DNA of 33,156 nt from Tissierella sp. (GCA_012735585.1 JAAYGX010000153.1:1-33156); one strand, 5' to 3'. Numbered from the stretch's first letter, positions 1 through 7,931 are shown. The notes: a model not told the origin generated them from the letters alone. A program made the numbers and translations.

Positions 1-2
1 TA

Positions 3-104
3 TTTATAGGAGACATAGATATTGCAGATGCACTGTTGAATATGATCCAGGAGAATCCAAGAAACAAAATATATGGACTAAGCAGTGGCGATAAATTCCT
101 ATAG
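3..104 (+). CDS. C-terminal end of a truncated gene, probably terminase small subunit
   Basis: An open frame runs in from the window edge and ends at TAG (102-104), giving 33 residues that end in GLSSGDKFL. Only the C-terminus is present and no family motif is visible. The placement just upstream of the large terminase, with an HNH gene at the other end of the window, is the usual place for a small terminase subunit, which recognises the packaging site. The assignment rests on gene order alone. Confidence 0.45.
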   Translation, partial: FIGDIDIADALLNMIQENPRNKIYGLSSGDKFL

Positions 105-131
105 CTAGGAAAAGGCGAAAGGAATGACAAT

Positions 132-1532
132 ATGACTAAAAGAATAGGGAGTCAAACACCTACAAAATCAAAGATATTACCATTTTTAAAAACCTCAGCA
201 GATGAAGCTATAGAACTATATGAAGAGTCTAGAAGGAAAGCTTATGATTGGCAAAGGAATCTATTAAATGCAATTCTAGCAACAAATGATGAAGGTCTAT
301 GGGTACATATGAAGTTTGGTTTTTCGGTACCTAGACAAAATGGTAAAAATGAAGTAGTTGCAATGAGAGAACTTGAGGGATTAAAAAAAGGAGAAAGAAT
401 ACTCCACACAGCCCACAGAACTACAACGAGTGGAACTGCCTTTAATCGACTATTATCAATCATGGAAGATTGTGGCTATGAAGAAGGGGAACATTACACA
501 AAAATAAAAGCTATTGGTAGAGAAAGTATTGTAATGGTAGATGGGGGCAAGATTGATTTTAGAACTAGAACCTCCACGGGTGGACTAGGAGAAAGTTTTG
601 ATTTACTAGTTATAGATGAGGCCCAAGAATATACTGATGACCAAGAATCTGCCTTAAAATATACTATTGCTGCAAGTCCTAACCCACAAACAATATTGAT
701 AGGAACTCCACCGACTCCAATATCAAGCGGTACAGTTTTTACTAATTTAAGGAACGCAACACTGGAAGGAAATAATGAGGACACAGGTTGGGCAGAGTGG
801 AGTGTAGAAGAAGAATCAGATGTAAGAGATGTTGATTTATGGTACCAAACCAATCCAAGTTTAGGGTTAAGGTTAACTGAGAGAACTATAAGGTCCGAAG
901 TCGGAGATGATGATTTAGATTTTAATGTTCAGCGACTAGGGTTATGGATTAGGTATAATCAAAAATCAGTTATTAGTGCAAATGAATGGGAAGAAATAAA
1001 GGTTGAAAAATTGCCTAAATTAAAAGGTAAATTATTTGTAGGTATTAAATATGGCCATGATGGTACAAATGTAGCTATGAGTATAGCAGTTAAAACTAAT
1101 ACTGGTGATATATTTGTAGAAGCTATTGATTGTCAAAGCATTAGACAAGGCAATGCCTGGATAATTTCATTTTTAAAACAAGCAGATGTACAAGAAGTAA
1201 TAATCGACGGAGCAAGTGGTCAAAACATCTTAGCAAGCGAAATGAAAGATGCTAGAATAAAAAAACCTATACTACCTACAGTAAAAGAAATTATTGTAGC
1301 AAATTCAACCTTCGAACAAGGTTTATTCCAACAAACCTTAAAACATAAAGGACAACCTTCTTTATCTCAAGTAGTTACAAATTGTGATAAAAGAAATATA
1401 GGTTCAAGTGGTGGATTTGGCTATCGTTCGCAGATAGAAGAAAATGATATTGCATTAATGGATTCAATGATATTGGCACATTGGGCTTGTCAAGTCCATA
1501 AACCAGTGAAGAAACAAAAGATTAGTTATTAG
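132..1532 (+). CDS. terL: Phage terminase large subunit
   Basis: This is the DNA-packaging motor ATPase and nuclease, 466 aa, a normal length for the family. The N-terminal ATPase half shows a deviant Walker A (SVPRQNGKNE, about residues 65-74) and a Walker B with catalytic Glu (LLVIDEAQE, about 157-165). The C-terminal RNase H-like nuclease half begins near FVGIKYGHDG, followed by acidic positions in VIIDGASG and IALMDSMILAHWA. The first nuclease Asp often seen in this fold is not in its usual place (GIKYG instead of GxD). I believe this is a subfamily trait, but I cannot check it. The ATG at 132 follows a GAAAGGA site, because the nearby ATG at 124 hits a stop at once. The next expected gene, portal, is missing. 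Confidence 0.95.
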   Translation: MTKRIGSQTPTKSKILPFLKTSADEAIELYEESRRKAYDWQRNLLNAILATNDEGLWVHMKFGFSVPRQNGKNEVVAMRELEGLKKGERILHTAHRTTTSGTAFNRLLSIMEDCGYEEGEHYTKIKAIGRESIVMVDGGKIDFRTRTSTGGLGESFDLLVIDEAQEYTDDQESALKYTIAASPNPQTILIGTPPTPISSGTVFTNLRNATLEGNNEDTGWAEWSVEEESDVRDVDLWYQTNPSLGLRLTERTIRSEVGDDDLDFNVQRLGLWIRYNQKSVISANEWEEIKVEKLPKLKGKLFVGIKYGHDGTNVAMSIAVKTNTGDIFVEAIDCQSIRQGNAWIISFLKQADVQEVIIDGASGQNILASEMKDARIKKPILPTVKEIIVANSTFEQGLFQQTLKHKGQPSLSQVVTNCDKRNIGSSGGFGYRSQIEENDIALMDSMILAHWACQVHKPVKKQKISY

Positions 1533-1546
1533 GAGGTGGAGGTTAC

Positions 1547-1636
1547 GTGATTTTACTTGTGTTTTTGATAGGGATCGCAGTGGGAATATTGCTTTCGTAT
1601 CCAGTGTATAAGAAAGAAAAAGAGAGTTCCAGATAG
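1547..1636 (+). CDS. Very small predicted membrane protein
   Basis: A 29-aa ORF begins with GTG after a good GGAGG site. It consists of one hydrophobic helix (ILLVFLIGIAVGILLSY) followed by a charged tail (YKKEKESSR). Short single-pass peptides like this occur between terminase and portal genes in Gram-positive phages; the role is unknown. The stop codon overlaps a strong AGGAGGT motif that has no gene behind it. Confidence 0.6.
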   Translation: MILLVFLIGIAVGILLSYPVYKKEKESSR

Positions 1637-1641
1637 GAGGT
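1635..1641 (+). promoter_or_regulatory. Orphan Shine-Dalgarno sequence with no downstream ORF
   Basis: AGGAGGT lies over the stop of the tiny membrane gene, but the next bases (AATCTTTATATCTCGTTGGTAG) give no start codon and no open frame. In related phages a portal gene would start here. I read it as a leftover of a deleted gene. Confidence 0.55.
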
Positions 1642-1645
1642 AATC

Positions 1646-1779
1646 TTTATATCTCGTTGGTAGCATACGTTAGCTACTATTTTTTTATGCAATAAATCGA
1701 CCAATGTAGAAAGTCGTTAAACTTAGCTACTACTATCGTGGTCGTTGCCACGTTAAACAAATCGAAAAGGAGAATGAAT
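1646..1779 (+). promoter_or_regulatory. Structured RNA leader upstream of scaffold gene (GP20-type leader candidate)
   Basis: About 130 nt without a gene. It contains a stem TGGTAGC/GCTACTA (left arm at about 1654-1661, right arm at 1673-1679) followed by seven T, which looks like a terminator. Next come a small CGAC/GTCG hairpin and a second stem CGTGG/CCACG (1737-1741/1748-1752). The decamer TTAGCTACTA occurs twice (1670-1679 and 1723-1732), so the left arm GGTAGC can pair with either copy, as in an attenuator with two alternative folds. I recall RNA motifs named GP20-a and GP20-b placed upstream of this gene family; membership was not checked. Confidence 0.6.
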
Positions 1780-2232
1780 ATGAATAGAGAGTTTTTAGAG
1801 AAATTAGGACTTGAAAAAGAAGTAATTGACAGCATTATGAAGGAACATGGCAAAACAATTCAATCAGTTAAACCTGAGGACTATGACGATATTAAGACGG
1901 AAAACAAAACATTGAAGGATACAGTTGCTACTTTGGAAACATCATTAAAAGATTTTGAAGGATATGAGGACAAGCTAACTGAAAAAGACAACAAAATCAA
2001 GGAATATGAGATTAAAAACCTTAAATATCGCATAGCAAATGAAAATGGTATACCGTTAGAGCTTGCAAGTAAATTAAGTGGTGAAACGGAAGAAGATTTA
2101 AAGAAAGATGCTGAAACTTTATCGTCTTTTATAACAAAAAAACAAACTTTACCACTAAGAACTACCGAAACAAAAACAGATGATGAAGTAGCACCATATA
2201 AAGAAATGTTAGATAATTTAAAATTAGATTAA
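1780..2232 (+). CDS. Capsid scaffolding protein, phage GP20 family
   Basis: A 150-aa acidic and lysine-rich protein. The N-terminal segment (MNREFLEKLGLEKEVIDSI) is typical of the Phage_GP20 group. A long coiled coil covers about residues 40-90 (ENKTLKDTVATLETSLKDF and following), and a charged C-terminus ends in EMLDNLKLD. Such proteins direct procapsid assembly and are lost before DNA packaging. An upstream ATG at 1774 lies only 2 nt from the AAAAGGAGA site, whereas 1780 has normal spacing, so 1780 is chosen. The major capsid gene follows after 18 nt. Confidence 0.85.
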   Translation: MNREFLEKLGLEKEVIDSIMKEHGKTIQSVKPEDYDDIKTENKTLKDTVATLETSLKDFEGYEDKLTEKDNKIKEYEIKNLKYRIANENGIPLELASKLSGETEEDLKKDAETLSSFITKKQTLPLRTTETKTDDEVAPYKEMLDNLKLD

Positions 2233-2250
2233 TAAAGGAGAGAAAAGATT

Positions 2251-3141
2251 ATGACATTAGAACGAGGAGTATTATTTGACCCTAAATTAGTAACGGATTT
2301 GATTAGTAAAGTAACGGGAAAAAGCTCATTAGCAGCTTTATCCAAACAAACACCTATCCCATTTAACGGACAAAAAGAATTTGTATTCACTATGGATAAA
2401 GAAATTGACATAGTAGCAGAAAGTGGAAAGAAGTCTCATGGTGGAGTATCATTAGCACCACAAACAATCATACCAATTAAATTTGAATATGGCGCAAGAG
2501 TATCAGATGAGTTTATTTACGCATCAGAAGAAGAAAAAATTTCCATATTGAAAGCTTTTAACGATGGATTTGCTAAAAAAGTTGCTAGAGGTTTAGACTT
2601 GGCTGCATATCATGGTGTGAATCCTAGAACTGGCACAGCTTCATCAGTAATTGGAACTAATCACTTTGATTCAAAAGTAACCAATACAGTTCAATCAGCT
2701 TTAGGTATGGCAACAGCCAATGCAGATATTGAAACTGCAATAGCTTTAATTGATGAAGGAGATATAACAGGAATGGCAATATCTCCATTATTTAGAAGTG
2801 CATTAGCAAAATTAACAAAAGCAGATGGGAATCCAATGTTCCCTGAACTGGCGTGGGGAAATGCACCACCTTCCATCAACGGACTGAATGTTGAAGTAAA
2901 CAAAACTGTATCGGACATGTCAACTGCAAGAGATAGAGCAATAATCGGTGACTTTGCAGGTTCCTTTAAATGGGGGTATGCGAAGCAAATTCCACTAGAA
3001 GTAATCCAATATGGAGACCCTGACAACTCTGGATTAGACCTTAAAGGATATAACCAAGTTTACCTAAGAGCAGAAGTTTACTTAGGTTGGGGAATCATGG
3101 ACTCTGATAACTTTGCAAGAATTACAGAAGCAACAGAATAG
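2251..3141 (+). CDS. Major capsid protein (HK97 fold)
   Basis: A 296-aa protein with ATG behind GGAGAG. The N-terminal part (TLERGVLFDPKLVTDLISKV), the central FEYGARVSDEFIYAS stretch and the C-terminal LRAEVYLGWGIMDSDNFARI are typical of Firmicutes HK97-like capsid proteins. It builds the icosahedral shell with the scaffold encoded just upstream. No head maturation protease is encoded nearby, which fits scaffold-dependent capsids. Confidence 0.92.
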   Translation: MTLERGVLFDPKLVTDLISKVTGKSSLAALSKQTPIPFNGQKEFVFTMDKEIDIVAESGKKSHGGVSLAPQTIIPIKFEYGARVSDEFIYASEEEKISILKAFNDGFAKKVARGLDLAAYHGVNPRTGTASSVIGTNHFDSKVTNTVQSALGMATANADIETAIALIDEGDITGMAISPLFRSALAKLTKADGNPMFPELAWGNAPPSINGLNVEVNKTVSDMSTARDRAIIGDFAGSFKWGYAKQIPLEVIQYGDPDNSGLDLKGYNQVYLRAEVYLGWGIMDSDNFARITEATE

Positions 3142-3151
3142 GAGTAATCTT

Positions 3152-3364
3152 ATGAGATATATCAATATAAAAACAGGGGCTATTATAGATAGCCCTTCAA
3201 AAATCATAAGCAAAAACTGGGTTCCAGAAGGCGAACAAATAACTGAAAAAGGACTAGAAAAGCATACTAAGACCGAATTGTTTGAAATGCTAGAAATTCA
3301 AGGTATAGCTTACAAACCAGAGCAAACTAAAAAGGAATTAATCGCATTACTGGAAGGTGATTAA
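3152..3364 (+). CDS. Small protein with SAP/HeH-like C-terminal domain
   Basis: A 70-aa protein. The ATG at 3152 follows AGGAGTAATCTT, while the longer frame from 3113 would run into the capsid gene. The C-terminal half (TKTELFEMLEIQGIAYKPEQ then TKKELIALLEG) resembles SAP/HeH helix-extended-helix domains, which are common in small proteins encoded right after phage capsid genes. Function unknown; a head or connector accessory role is inferred from position. Confidence 0.75.
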   Translation: MRYINIKTGAIIDSPSKIISKNWVPEGEQITEKGLEKHTKTELFEMLEIQGIAYKPEQTKKELIALLEGD

Positions 3365-3365
3365 G

Positions 3366-3755
3366 ATGACAGACTTTGCAACTATGCAAGATATAGTTGA
3401 TCTATGGCGACCTATGACACCTGACGAAACAATTCGAGCAACGGCATTATTACCAGTTGTATCGGATAGTTTAAGAGTAGAATCTGATAAGGTAGGGAAA
3501 GACCTAGACAAGATGGTTAATGAAAGTGAAACGTATGCAAATGTTGTTAAATCAGTAGTAGTCGATATAGTCGCAAGAACTTTAATGACTTCTACAAACC
3601 AAGAACCTATGACCCAAATGTCCGAATCGGCACTAGGGTATTCATTCCAAGGTTCTTTTTTAGTTCCTGGTGGCGGTCTATTTATAAAAAAATCAGAACT
3701 AGCAAGGCTAGGATTAAGAAAGCAAAGATATGGGGTGATTGATTTTTATGGCTAG
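3366..3755 (+). CDS. Head-tail connector protein (Gp15/Gp19-like)
   Basis: A 129-aa protein. It starts MTDFATMQDIVDLWRPMTPD and is mostly helical, ending with YSFQGSFLVPGGGLFIKKSELARLG, a layout matching the phage Gp19/Gp15/Gp42 connector family, which docks beneath the portal ring. ATG 3366 has the AAGGTGATTAAG ribosome site. The gene ends inside the next one (overlap 3748-3755), as in translationally coupled connector genes. Confidence 0.85.
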   Translation: MTDFATMQDIVDLWRPMTPDETIRATALLPVVSDSLRVESDKVGKDLDKMVNESETYANVVKSVVVDIVARTLMTSTNQEPMTQMSESALGYSFQGSFLVPGGGLFIKKSELARLGLRKQRYGVIDFYG

Positions 3756-4086
3756 AATAAAAGGAGTTACAGTTACCCTTATAAACAATAAAGAAGTAGG
3801 ACGAGATCCGTTTGACAACCCGATATTTGAAGATGTAGAAATAGCAGTTGATAACGTCCTTGTCAGTCCTACATCATCAGATGATGTAATCAATGCTAAG
3901 GATTTAACGGGCAGAACAGCAGTCTACACACTAGCTATTCCAAAAGGTGATACTAACGCTTGGGAGAATCAAGAGGTTAGGTTCTTTGGACAGAGATGGC
4001 GAGTGTTTGGAATCCCTCTACAAGGAATAGAAGGTTTAATACCTTTAGATTGGAATAAAAAAGTGATGGTGGAAAGATATGAGTAA
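3748..4086 (+). CDS. Head-closure / minor capsid protein (Minor_capsid_1-like)
   Basis: A 112-aa protein. It starts MARIKGVTVTLINNKE and ends LDWNKKVMVERYE. The segment TAVYTLAIPKGDTNAWENQE followed by VRFFGQRWRVFG is a hallmark of the putative minor capsid / head-closure family that seals the connector after packaging. ATG 3748 is preferred over TTG 3739 because of spacing from GGGGTGA. It overlaps both neighbouring genes. Confidence 0.85.
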   Translation: MARIKGVTVTLINNKEVGRDPFDNPIFEDVEIAVDNVLVSPTSSDDVINAKDLTGRTAVYTLAIPKGDTNAWENQEVRFFGQRWRVFGIPLQGIEGLIPLDWNKKVMVERYE

Positions 4087-4315
4087 GTTTAAATTTGTCC
4101 TGAATAGAGCAAGTGTAAGGGAATTAATGAAGTCCGAGGAAATGCAAAGTATTTTAAAGGATAAGGCGGATAGTGCTTTGAATAGCTTAGGAGAAGGCTA
4201 TAAAAGTGATATTCATGTAGGTAAAAACAGAGCAAATGCAATGGTATATGCCGATACTTATCAAGCCAAGAGAGATAACCTTAAAAATAACTCAATTCTA
4301 AAGGCGGTGAGGTAA
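4079..4315 (+). CDS. Tail completion / HK97 gp10-like minor protein
   Basis: A 78-aa basic protein with MKSEEMQSILKDKADSALNS and YADTYQAKRDNLKNNSILKA, resembling the small minor-capsid/tail-completion proteins found at this position in Gram-positive siphophages. It is shorter than most gp10-like proteins. The start overlaps the preceding stop by 8 nt and the stop overlaps the next ATG (TAATG), which indicates translational coupling. Confidence 0.75.
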   Translation: MSKFKFVLNRASVRELMKSEEMQSILKDKADSALNSLGEGYKSDIHVGKNRANAMVYADTYQAKRDNLKNNSILKAVR

Positions 4316-4650
4316 TGATAGAAGTCATAATCTTAAATCATTTAAAAACAAAACTATCAGTACCGGTCCGCCTTGAAAAACCTGAACCTATACCAAATGA
4401 ATATGTATTATTTGAAAAAATAGGCAGCAATAGAAACAATCACTTGGTATCATCAACCTTTGCATTTCAGTCTTATTCAGAAAGTATGTTTGGAGCATCT
4501 TCTCTAAACGAAGAAGTGAAAAAGGCAGTAGATAGCCTTATAGAACTTGATGATATAGCTAGTGTAAATTTAAATAGTGATTATAATTTTACGGATACAA
4601 CAACTAAAAAATATAGATATCAAGCAGTTTATGATATCAAGCATTATTGA
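4315..4650 (+). CDS. Tail terminator-like protein
   Basis: A 111-aa protein. Its small alpha/beta layout ([20 protein letters not shown], then [20 protein letters not shown], then a C-terminal beta stretch [12 protein letters not shown]) fits the tail terminator family that stops tail tube growth and joins the head. It lies between connector proteins and the tail tube gene, which supports the call. Confidence 0.8.
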   Translation: MIEVIILNHLKTKLSVPVRLEKPEPIPNEYVLFEKIGSNRNNHLVSSTFAFQSYSESMFGASSLNEEVKKAVDSLIELDDIASVNLNSDYNFTDTTTKKYRYQAVYDIKHY

Positions 4651-4664
4651 AAGGAGAGAAGATT

Positions 4665-5231
4665 ATGCAAGATACACAAAATGTAACATATGGGAAACCT
4701 AAAGTTGGCGGAGCAGTCCATGTAGCACCACTAGGAACATCTTTACCAACAGATGCAACAACGGAATTAAACGTAGCCTTTAAATCTCTAGGCTATATAT
4801 CAGAAGATGGATTAACCAATTCAAATAGTCCTGAATCTGAAACAGTAAAGGCTTGGGGCGGAGATGAAGTATTAGCAGTACAAACAGGGAAGCCTGATAC
4901 ATTTAATTATAAATTAATTGAAGGGTTGAATGTAGAAGTGCTTAAATTTGTTTACGGTACCGATAACGTAACAGGCACACTAGAAACAGGCATTACAGTT
5001 AAGGCCAACTCAAAAGATGCAGAGGAATTAGCGATTGTAGTTGATATGGTTATGAAAGGTGGAGTATTAAAAAGAATAGTTATCCCAAGAGGAAAAACTA
5101 CAGAAATAGGAGAAATTGCTTATACAGATTCAGACGCAGTAGGTTATGAAATTACTACTACAGCATTTCCAGATACAGCAGAAAATACTCACTATGAATA
5201 CATTAAAAAACCGACCGTACCAGAAGAATAG
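4665..5231 (+). CDS. Major tail (tube) protein
   Basis: A 188-aa protein. ATG 4665 follows GAAAGGAGAGAAGATT, whereas the longer frame from 4647 lacks a ribosome site. The opening ([20 protein letters not shown]), the [13 protein letters not shown] segment and the beta-rich remainder are typical of Gram-positive siphophage tail tube proteins, which polymerise around the tape measure. A C-terminal Ig-like domain, present in some relatives, is absent. Confidence 0.88.
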   Translation: MQDTQNVTYGKPKVGGAVHVAPLGTSLPTDATTELNVAFKSLGYISEDGLTNSNSPESETVKAWGGDEVLAVQTGKPDTFNYKLIEGLNVEVLKFVYGTDNVTGTLETGITVKANSKDAEELAIVVDMVMKGGVLKRIVIPRGKTTEIGEIAYTDSDAVGYEITTTAFPDTAENTHYEYIKKPTVPEE

Positions 5232-5242
5232 GAGGAGCATAA

Positions 5243-5506
5243 ATGATTAAAGGAAAAACAAAATCGGGATTTGAATTTGAAGTCCCCAAAAAAATGTTAG
5301 ATAACTATGAATTAGTAGAGAACTTATCAGAATTAGAATCCAATCCATTGCTTCTTACAAAGATTGTTGTACAAATTTTAGGTAAAAAGCAATCAGAAGA
5401 TTTAAAAGACTTTTTAAGGGATGAAGATGGTATTGTTCCGGTTACCAAAATGGAAAAAGAAGTAACAGAAATTTTAAGTTATCGAGAAGAAACAAAAAAC
5501 TACTAA
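5243..5506 (+). CDS. Tail assembly chaperone, zero-frame product (gpG-like)
   Basis: An 87-aa acidic helical protein (MIKGKTKSGFEFEVPKKMLD through LSYREETKNY) with a strong AGGAGG site. Tail chaperones of this kind coat the tape measure protein during tail assembly and usually come in two forms made by programmed frameshifting. Here a canonical slippery heptamer lies three codons before the stop, and the next gene is in the -1 frame. Confidence 0.85.
   Translation: MIKGKTKSGFEFEVPKKMLDNYELVENLSELESNPLLLTKIVVQILGKKQSEDLKDFLRDEDGIVPVTKMEKEVTEILSYREETKNY
5494..5500 (+). other. Programmed -1 ribosomal frameshift site A AAA AAC
   Basis: The zero frame reads ACA AAA AAC TAC TAA, so the heptamer A AAA AAC fits X XXY YYZ exactly. 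Slipping back one base gives CTA CTA ATC CTT GCA CAG ATG, which runs straight into the frame of the next gene. That gene has no ribosome site of its own. This is the expected gpG/gpGT arrangement between tail tube and tape measure genes. Confidence 0.88.
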
Positions 5507-5517
5507 TCCTTGCACAG

Positions 5518-5883
5518 ATGATAAAGATTGATGAAAATGCACTTATTTGTGATCTAGCAGAAACATATCAGATATACAACTATAGACAGTTGCCACCTTC
5601 AACGGTGGCTATTTTTTGTATAGGGTTAAGAGATGATTCGAGGATAAAAATGAAATTAAGCGGTGCTAAGGTATCGCCCAATATTCTATTGTTATCAGGG
5701 ATTGTTGATAGACTTAATCTACTTCTATGGTCTAAGACTAAGGACGGCTCAAAAGGAGTAAACAAACCTAAATCAATATTAGATGAATTATACAATAAAG
5801 AAAGTGATGTAAGTGCATTTACATCTGGCAAGGAGTTTGAGGAAGAAAGAAATAGATTGATAAAAGCCGCAGAAGGGAGGTAA
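5518..5883 (+). CDS. Tail assembly chaperone frameshift extension (gpGT, Gp15-like)
   Basis: The open -1 frame can be read from 5500, through LLILAQ, into MIKIDENALICDLAETYQIY. DLAETYQIYNYRQLP followed by VAIFCIGL is the signature of the second chaperone domain in Gram-positive siphophages. No SD precedes the ATG at 5518 (CTAATCCTTGCACAG), so the product is probably made mainly as a fusion with the upstream 87-aa protein. It contains a terminator-like hairpin early in its coding sequence. Confidence 0.85.
   Translation: MIKIDENALICDLAETYQIYNYRQLPPSTVAIFCIGLRDDSRIKMKLSGAKVSPNILLLSGIVDRLNLLLWSKTKDGSKGVNKPKSILDELYNKESDVSAFTSGKEFEEERNRLIKAAEGR
5592..5617 (+). terminator. Terminator-like hairpin inside chaperone gene
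   Basis: GCCACC (5592-5597) pairs with GGTGGC (5604-5609) around a 6-nt loop, followed by TA and six T (5612-5617). It looks like a short intrinsic terminator but lies inside a real coding region, so it may only attenuate transcription between tail chaperone and tape measure, or be chance. Confidence 0.4.
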
Positions 5884-5885
5884 CT

Positions 5886-7931
5886 ATGGCAACAGAATTA
5901 GGGAAAGCATATGTACAAATAATGCCGTCAGCTAAAGGCATAAGTGGCAGTATATCAAAAGAATTAGGCGGTGAAGCTACATCAGCAGGTACGATAGCTG
6001 GCGGGAATATAGTAAGCAGTATAAAGAAAATAATTGTTGCAGCAGGGATTGGAAAAGCCTTAGCTGCAACAATATCCGAAGGTGGAGCTTTAGAGCAATC
6101 AATTGGTGGTATTGAAACCTTGTTTAAGGATAATGCAGACAAAGTCAGAGAATACGCAAATGAAGCTTATAAAACTGTCGGAGTATCTGCCAATGATTAC
6201 ATGGAAAATGTTACTTCCTTTTCTGCATCATTATTGCAATCTATGGGAGGAGATACAGAAAAGGCTGCAGAAGTAGCAAACATGGCCATGGTAGACATGG
6301 GCGATAATGCTAATAAGATGGGTACTGACATGAGAGATATTCAGAATGCCTATCAAGGATTTGCAAAGCAGAATTATACCATGTTAGACAACCTTAAATT
6401 AGGTTATGGTGGAACAAAAACAGAAATGGAAAGGTTATTAGCAGATGCCACTAAATTATCAGGTGTAAAATATAATATTGATAATCTAGGTGATGTATAC
6501 GAAGCTATTCATGTTATCCAAAAAGAAATAGGAATAACAGGTACAACAGCACTTGAAGCAGAAGAAACAATCCAAGGTTCATTTAATGCTATGAAATCAG
6601 CATTTACAAATGTATTAGGAGCTTTAGCTATTGGTGAAAACTTAGGTGGAGCATTAAAAGGTCTAGCAGAAACAATATCAACATTTTTGTTCGATAACCT
6701 ATTACCGATGGTCGGCAATGTAATATCAGAATTACCTGGGGCAATTTTAACTTTTATTCAAGCAGCAGGCCCTTCATTTATGGAAAATGGAGCAGAGTTA
6801 ATTTCATCTTTAGCAAAGGGAGTAACAGAGGGCATACCGTTGTTTTTAGAAACTATGGCAGAATTTATGGGGAATGTAGTTACCTGGATAAAGGATCAAT
6901 TGCCTACCATTTTAAAAGAAGGTGTGGAATTTATCTCCAACTTTGCAAGTGGAATATTTGAAGGTTTACCAGGTGTGATAGAAAATATAGGTAAAATACT
7001 TGACGGAATACTAACGGCAATATTTGAGTTTATTCCATTAATATTAGAATCTGGAATAGAGTTAATAAGTAATCTAGCCAAAGGCATATGGGACAATCTT
7101 CCGGCTGTAATAGAATCTATCACAAATGTACTAGGTAAATTATTAGATACCATTATAGAGAAATACCCAGAATACTTGAAAAAAGGTATAGAAATAATCT
7201 CAAATATGTCCAAAGGAATATGGAATAATCTTCCTGAAATTATAAAAACAATAGGCGATCTATTAGTTAAATTAATAGGAGCAATAAGAGAACGATTACC
7301 AGAGTTTTTGAAAAAAGGTATCGAAATGATTGCACAATTAGCCTTAGGGATTGTTAAATCAATACCTGGGATAGTTGCCAAGGTTCCGGAAGTTATTTTT
7401 GCTCTAGTGAAAGCTTTTGGCAGTTTAATAGGTGAATTTGTAGGTATAGGAGCAGACATTGTAAAGGGATTATGGCAAGGTATAGCATCTGTTAAGGATT
7501 GGATTTTAGGAAAAATTAAAGGTTTTGTTGGAGACATTACATCAGGAATAAAGGATTTCTTTGGTATAAGGTCGCCTTCAAGAGTTATGGCTGATGAAGT
7601 AGGCAAGTGGCTACCTTTAGGACTAGCAGATGGAATTGAAGATAATATTAAACCAGTATCAAAAGCAATGCAATCGTTGAGTTTACAAGCAACAAATGCT
7701 TTTAATAATCCAAGCCTAGCACTAGGCGGGGTTGGATATTCGATGAATACACAGTTTACTAGTGATTATGACAACATAGATAGGTTGGTATCAGCAGTCG
7801 AAACCCTAGCTAGTAGAGATGTTATTGTTGCAGTAAACGGAAAAGAAATAGTAAGACAAACAGTGAAAGATATGAGTGTTGAACTAAATAATAAGTACAA
7901 TATTAGCAATAGAGGGAGGGGGATAAAATGA
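5886..7931 (+). CDS. Tail tape measure protein
   Basis: A 681-aa protein. The N-terminal third (to about 250) is the conserved tape measure core, with YVQIMPSAKGISGSISKELG, EQSIGGIETLFKDNADKV and ANMAMVDMGDNANKMG. Residues 296-515 are five tandem 44-residue helical repeats. A C-terminal FGIRSPSRVM motif ends the long helical part. It sets tail length and probably enters the cell with the DNA. The usual rough scale of 1.5 angstrom per residue suggests a tail near 100 nm (inference). ATG 5886 follows GGGAGGTAACT. Confidence 0.93.
   Translation: MATELGKAYVQIMPSAKGISGSISKELGGEATSAGTIAGGNIVSSIKKIIVAAGIGKALAATISEGGALEQSIGGIETLFKDNADKVREYANEAYKTVGVSANDYMENVTSFSASLLQSMGGDTEKAAEVANMAMVDMGDNANKMGTDMRDIQNAYQGFAKQNYTMLDNLKLGYGGTKTEMERLLADATKLSGVKYNIDNLGDVYEAIHVIQKEIGITGTTALEAEETIQGSFNAMKSAFTNVLGALAIGENLGGALKGLAETISTFLFDNLLPMVGNVISELPGAILTFIQAAGPSFMENGAELISSLAKGVTEGIPLFLETMAEFMGNVVTWIKDQLPTILKEGVEFISNFASGIFEGLPGVIENIGKILDGILTAIFEFIPLILESGIELISNLAKGIWDNLPAVIESITNVLGKLLDTIIEKYPEYLKKGIEIISNMSKGIWNNLPEIIKTIGDLLVKLIGAIRERLPEFLKKGIEMIAQLALGIVKSIPGIVAKVPEVIFALVKAFGSLIGEFVGIGADIVKGLWQGIASVKDWILGKIKGFVGDITSGIKDFFGIRSPSRVMADEVGKWLPLGLADGIEDNIKPVSKAMQSLSLQATNAFNNPSLALGGVGYSMNTQFTSDYDNIDRLVSAVETLASRDVIVAVNGKEIVRQTVKDMSVELNNKYNISNRGRGIK
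6771..7430 (+). repeat. Five tandem 132-bp repeats in tape measure gene
   Basis: Residues 296-339, 340-383, 384-427, 428-471 and 472-515 share the frame P..L..GIE.IS.LAKGI...LP..IE.I and are each exactly 44 aa. The first and last copies are the most diverged. Copy number changes here would alter tail length in equal steps. Confidence 0.85.

Noticed and set aside
6896-7606. 236-aa open frame on the minus strand
   Set aside because: It lies wholly inside the tape measure gene and mirrors its regular helical repeats; there is no ribosome site.
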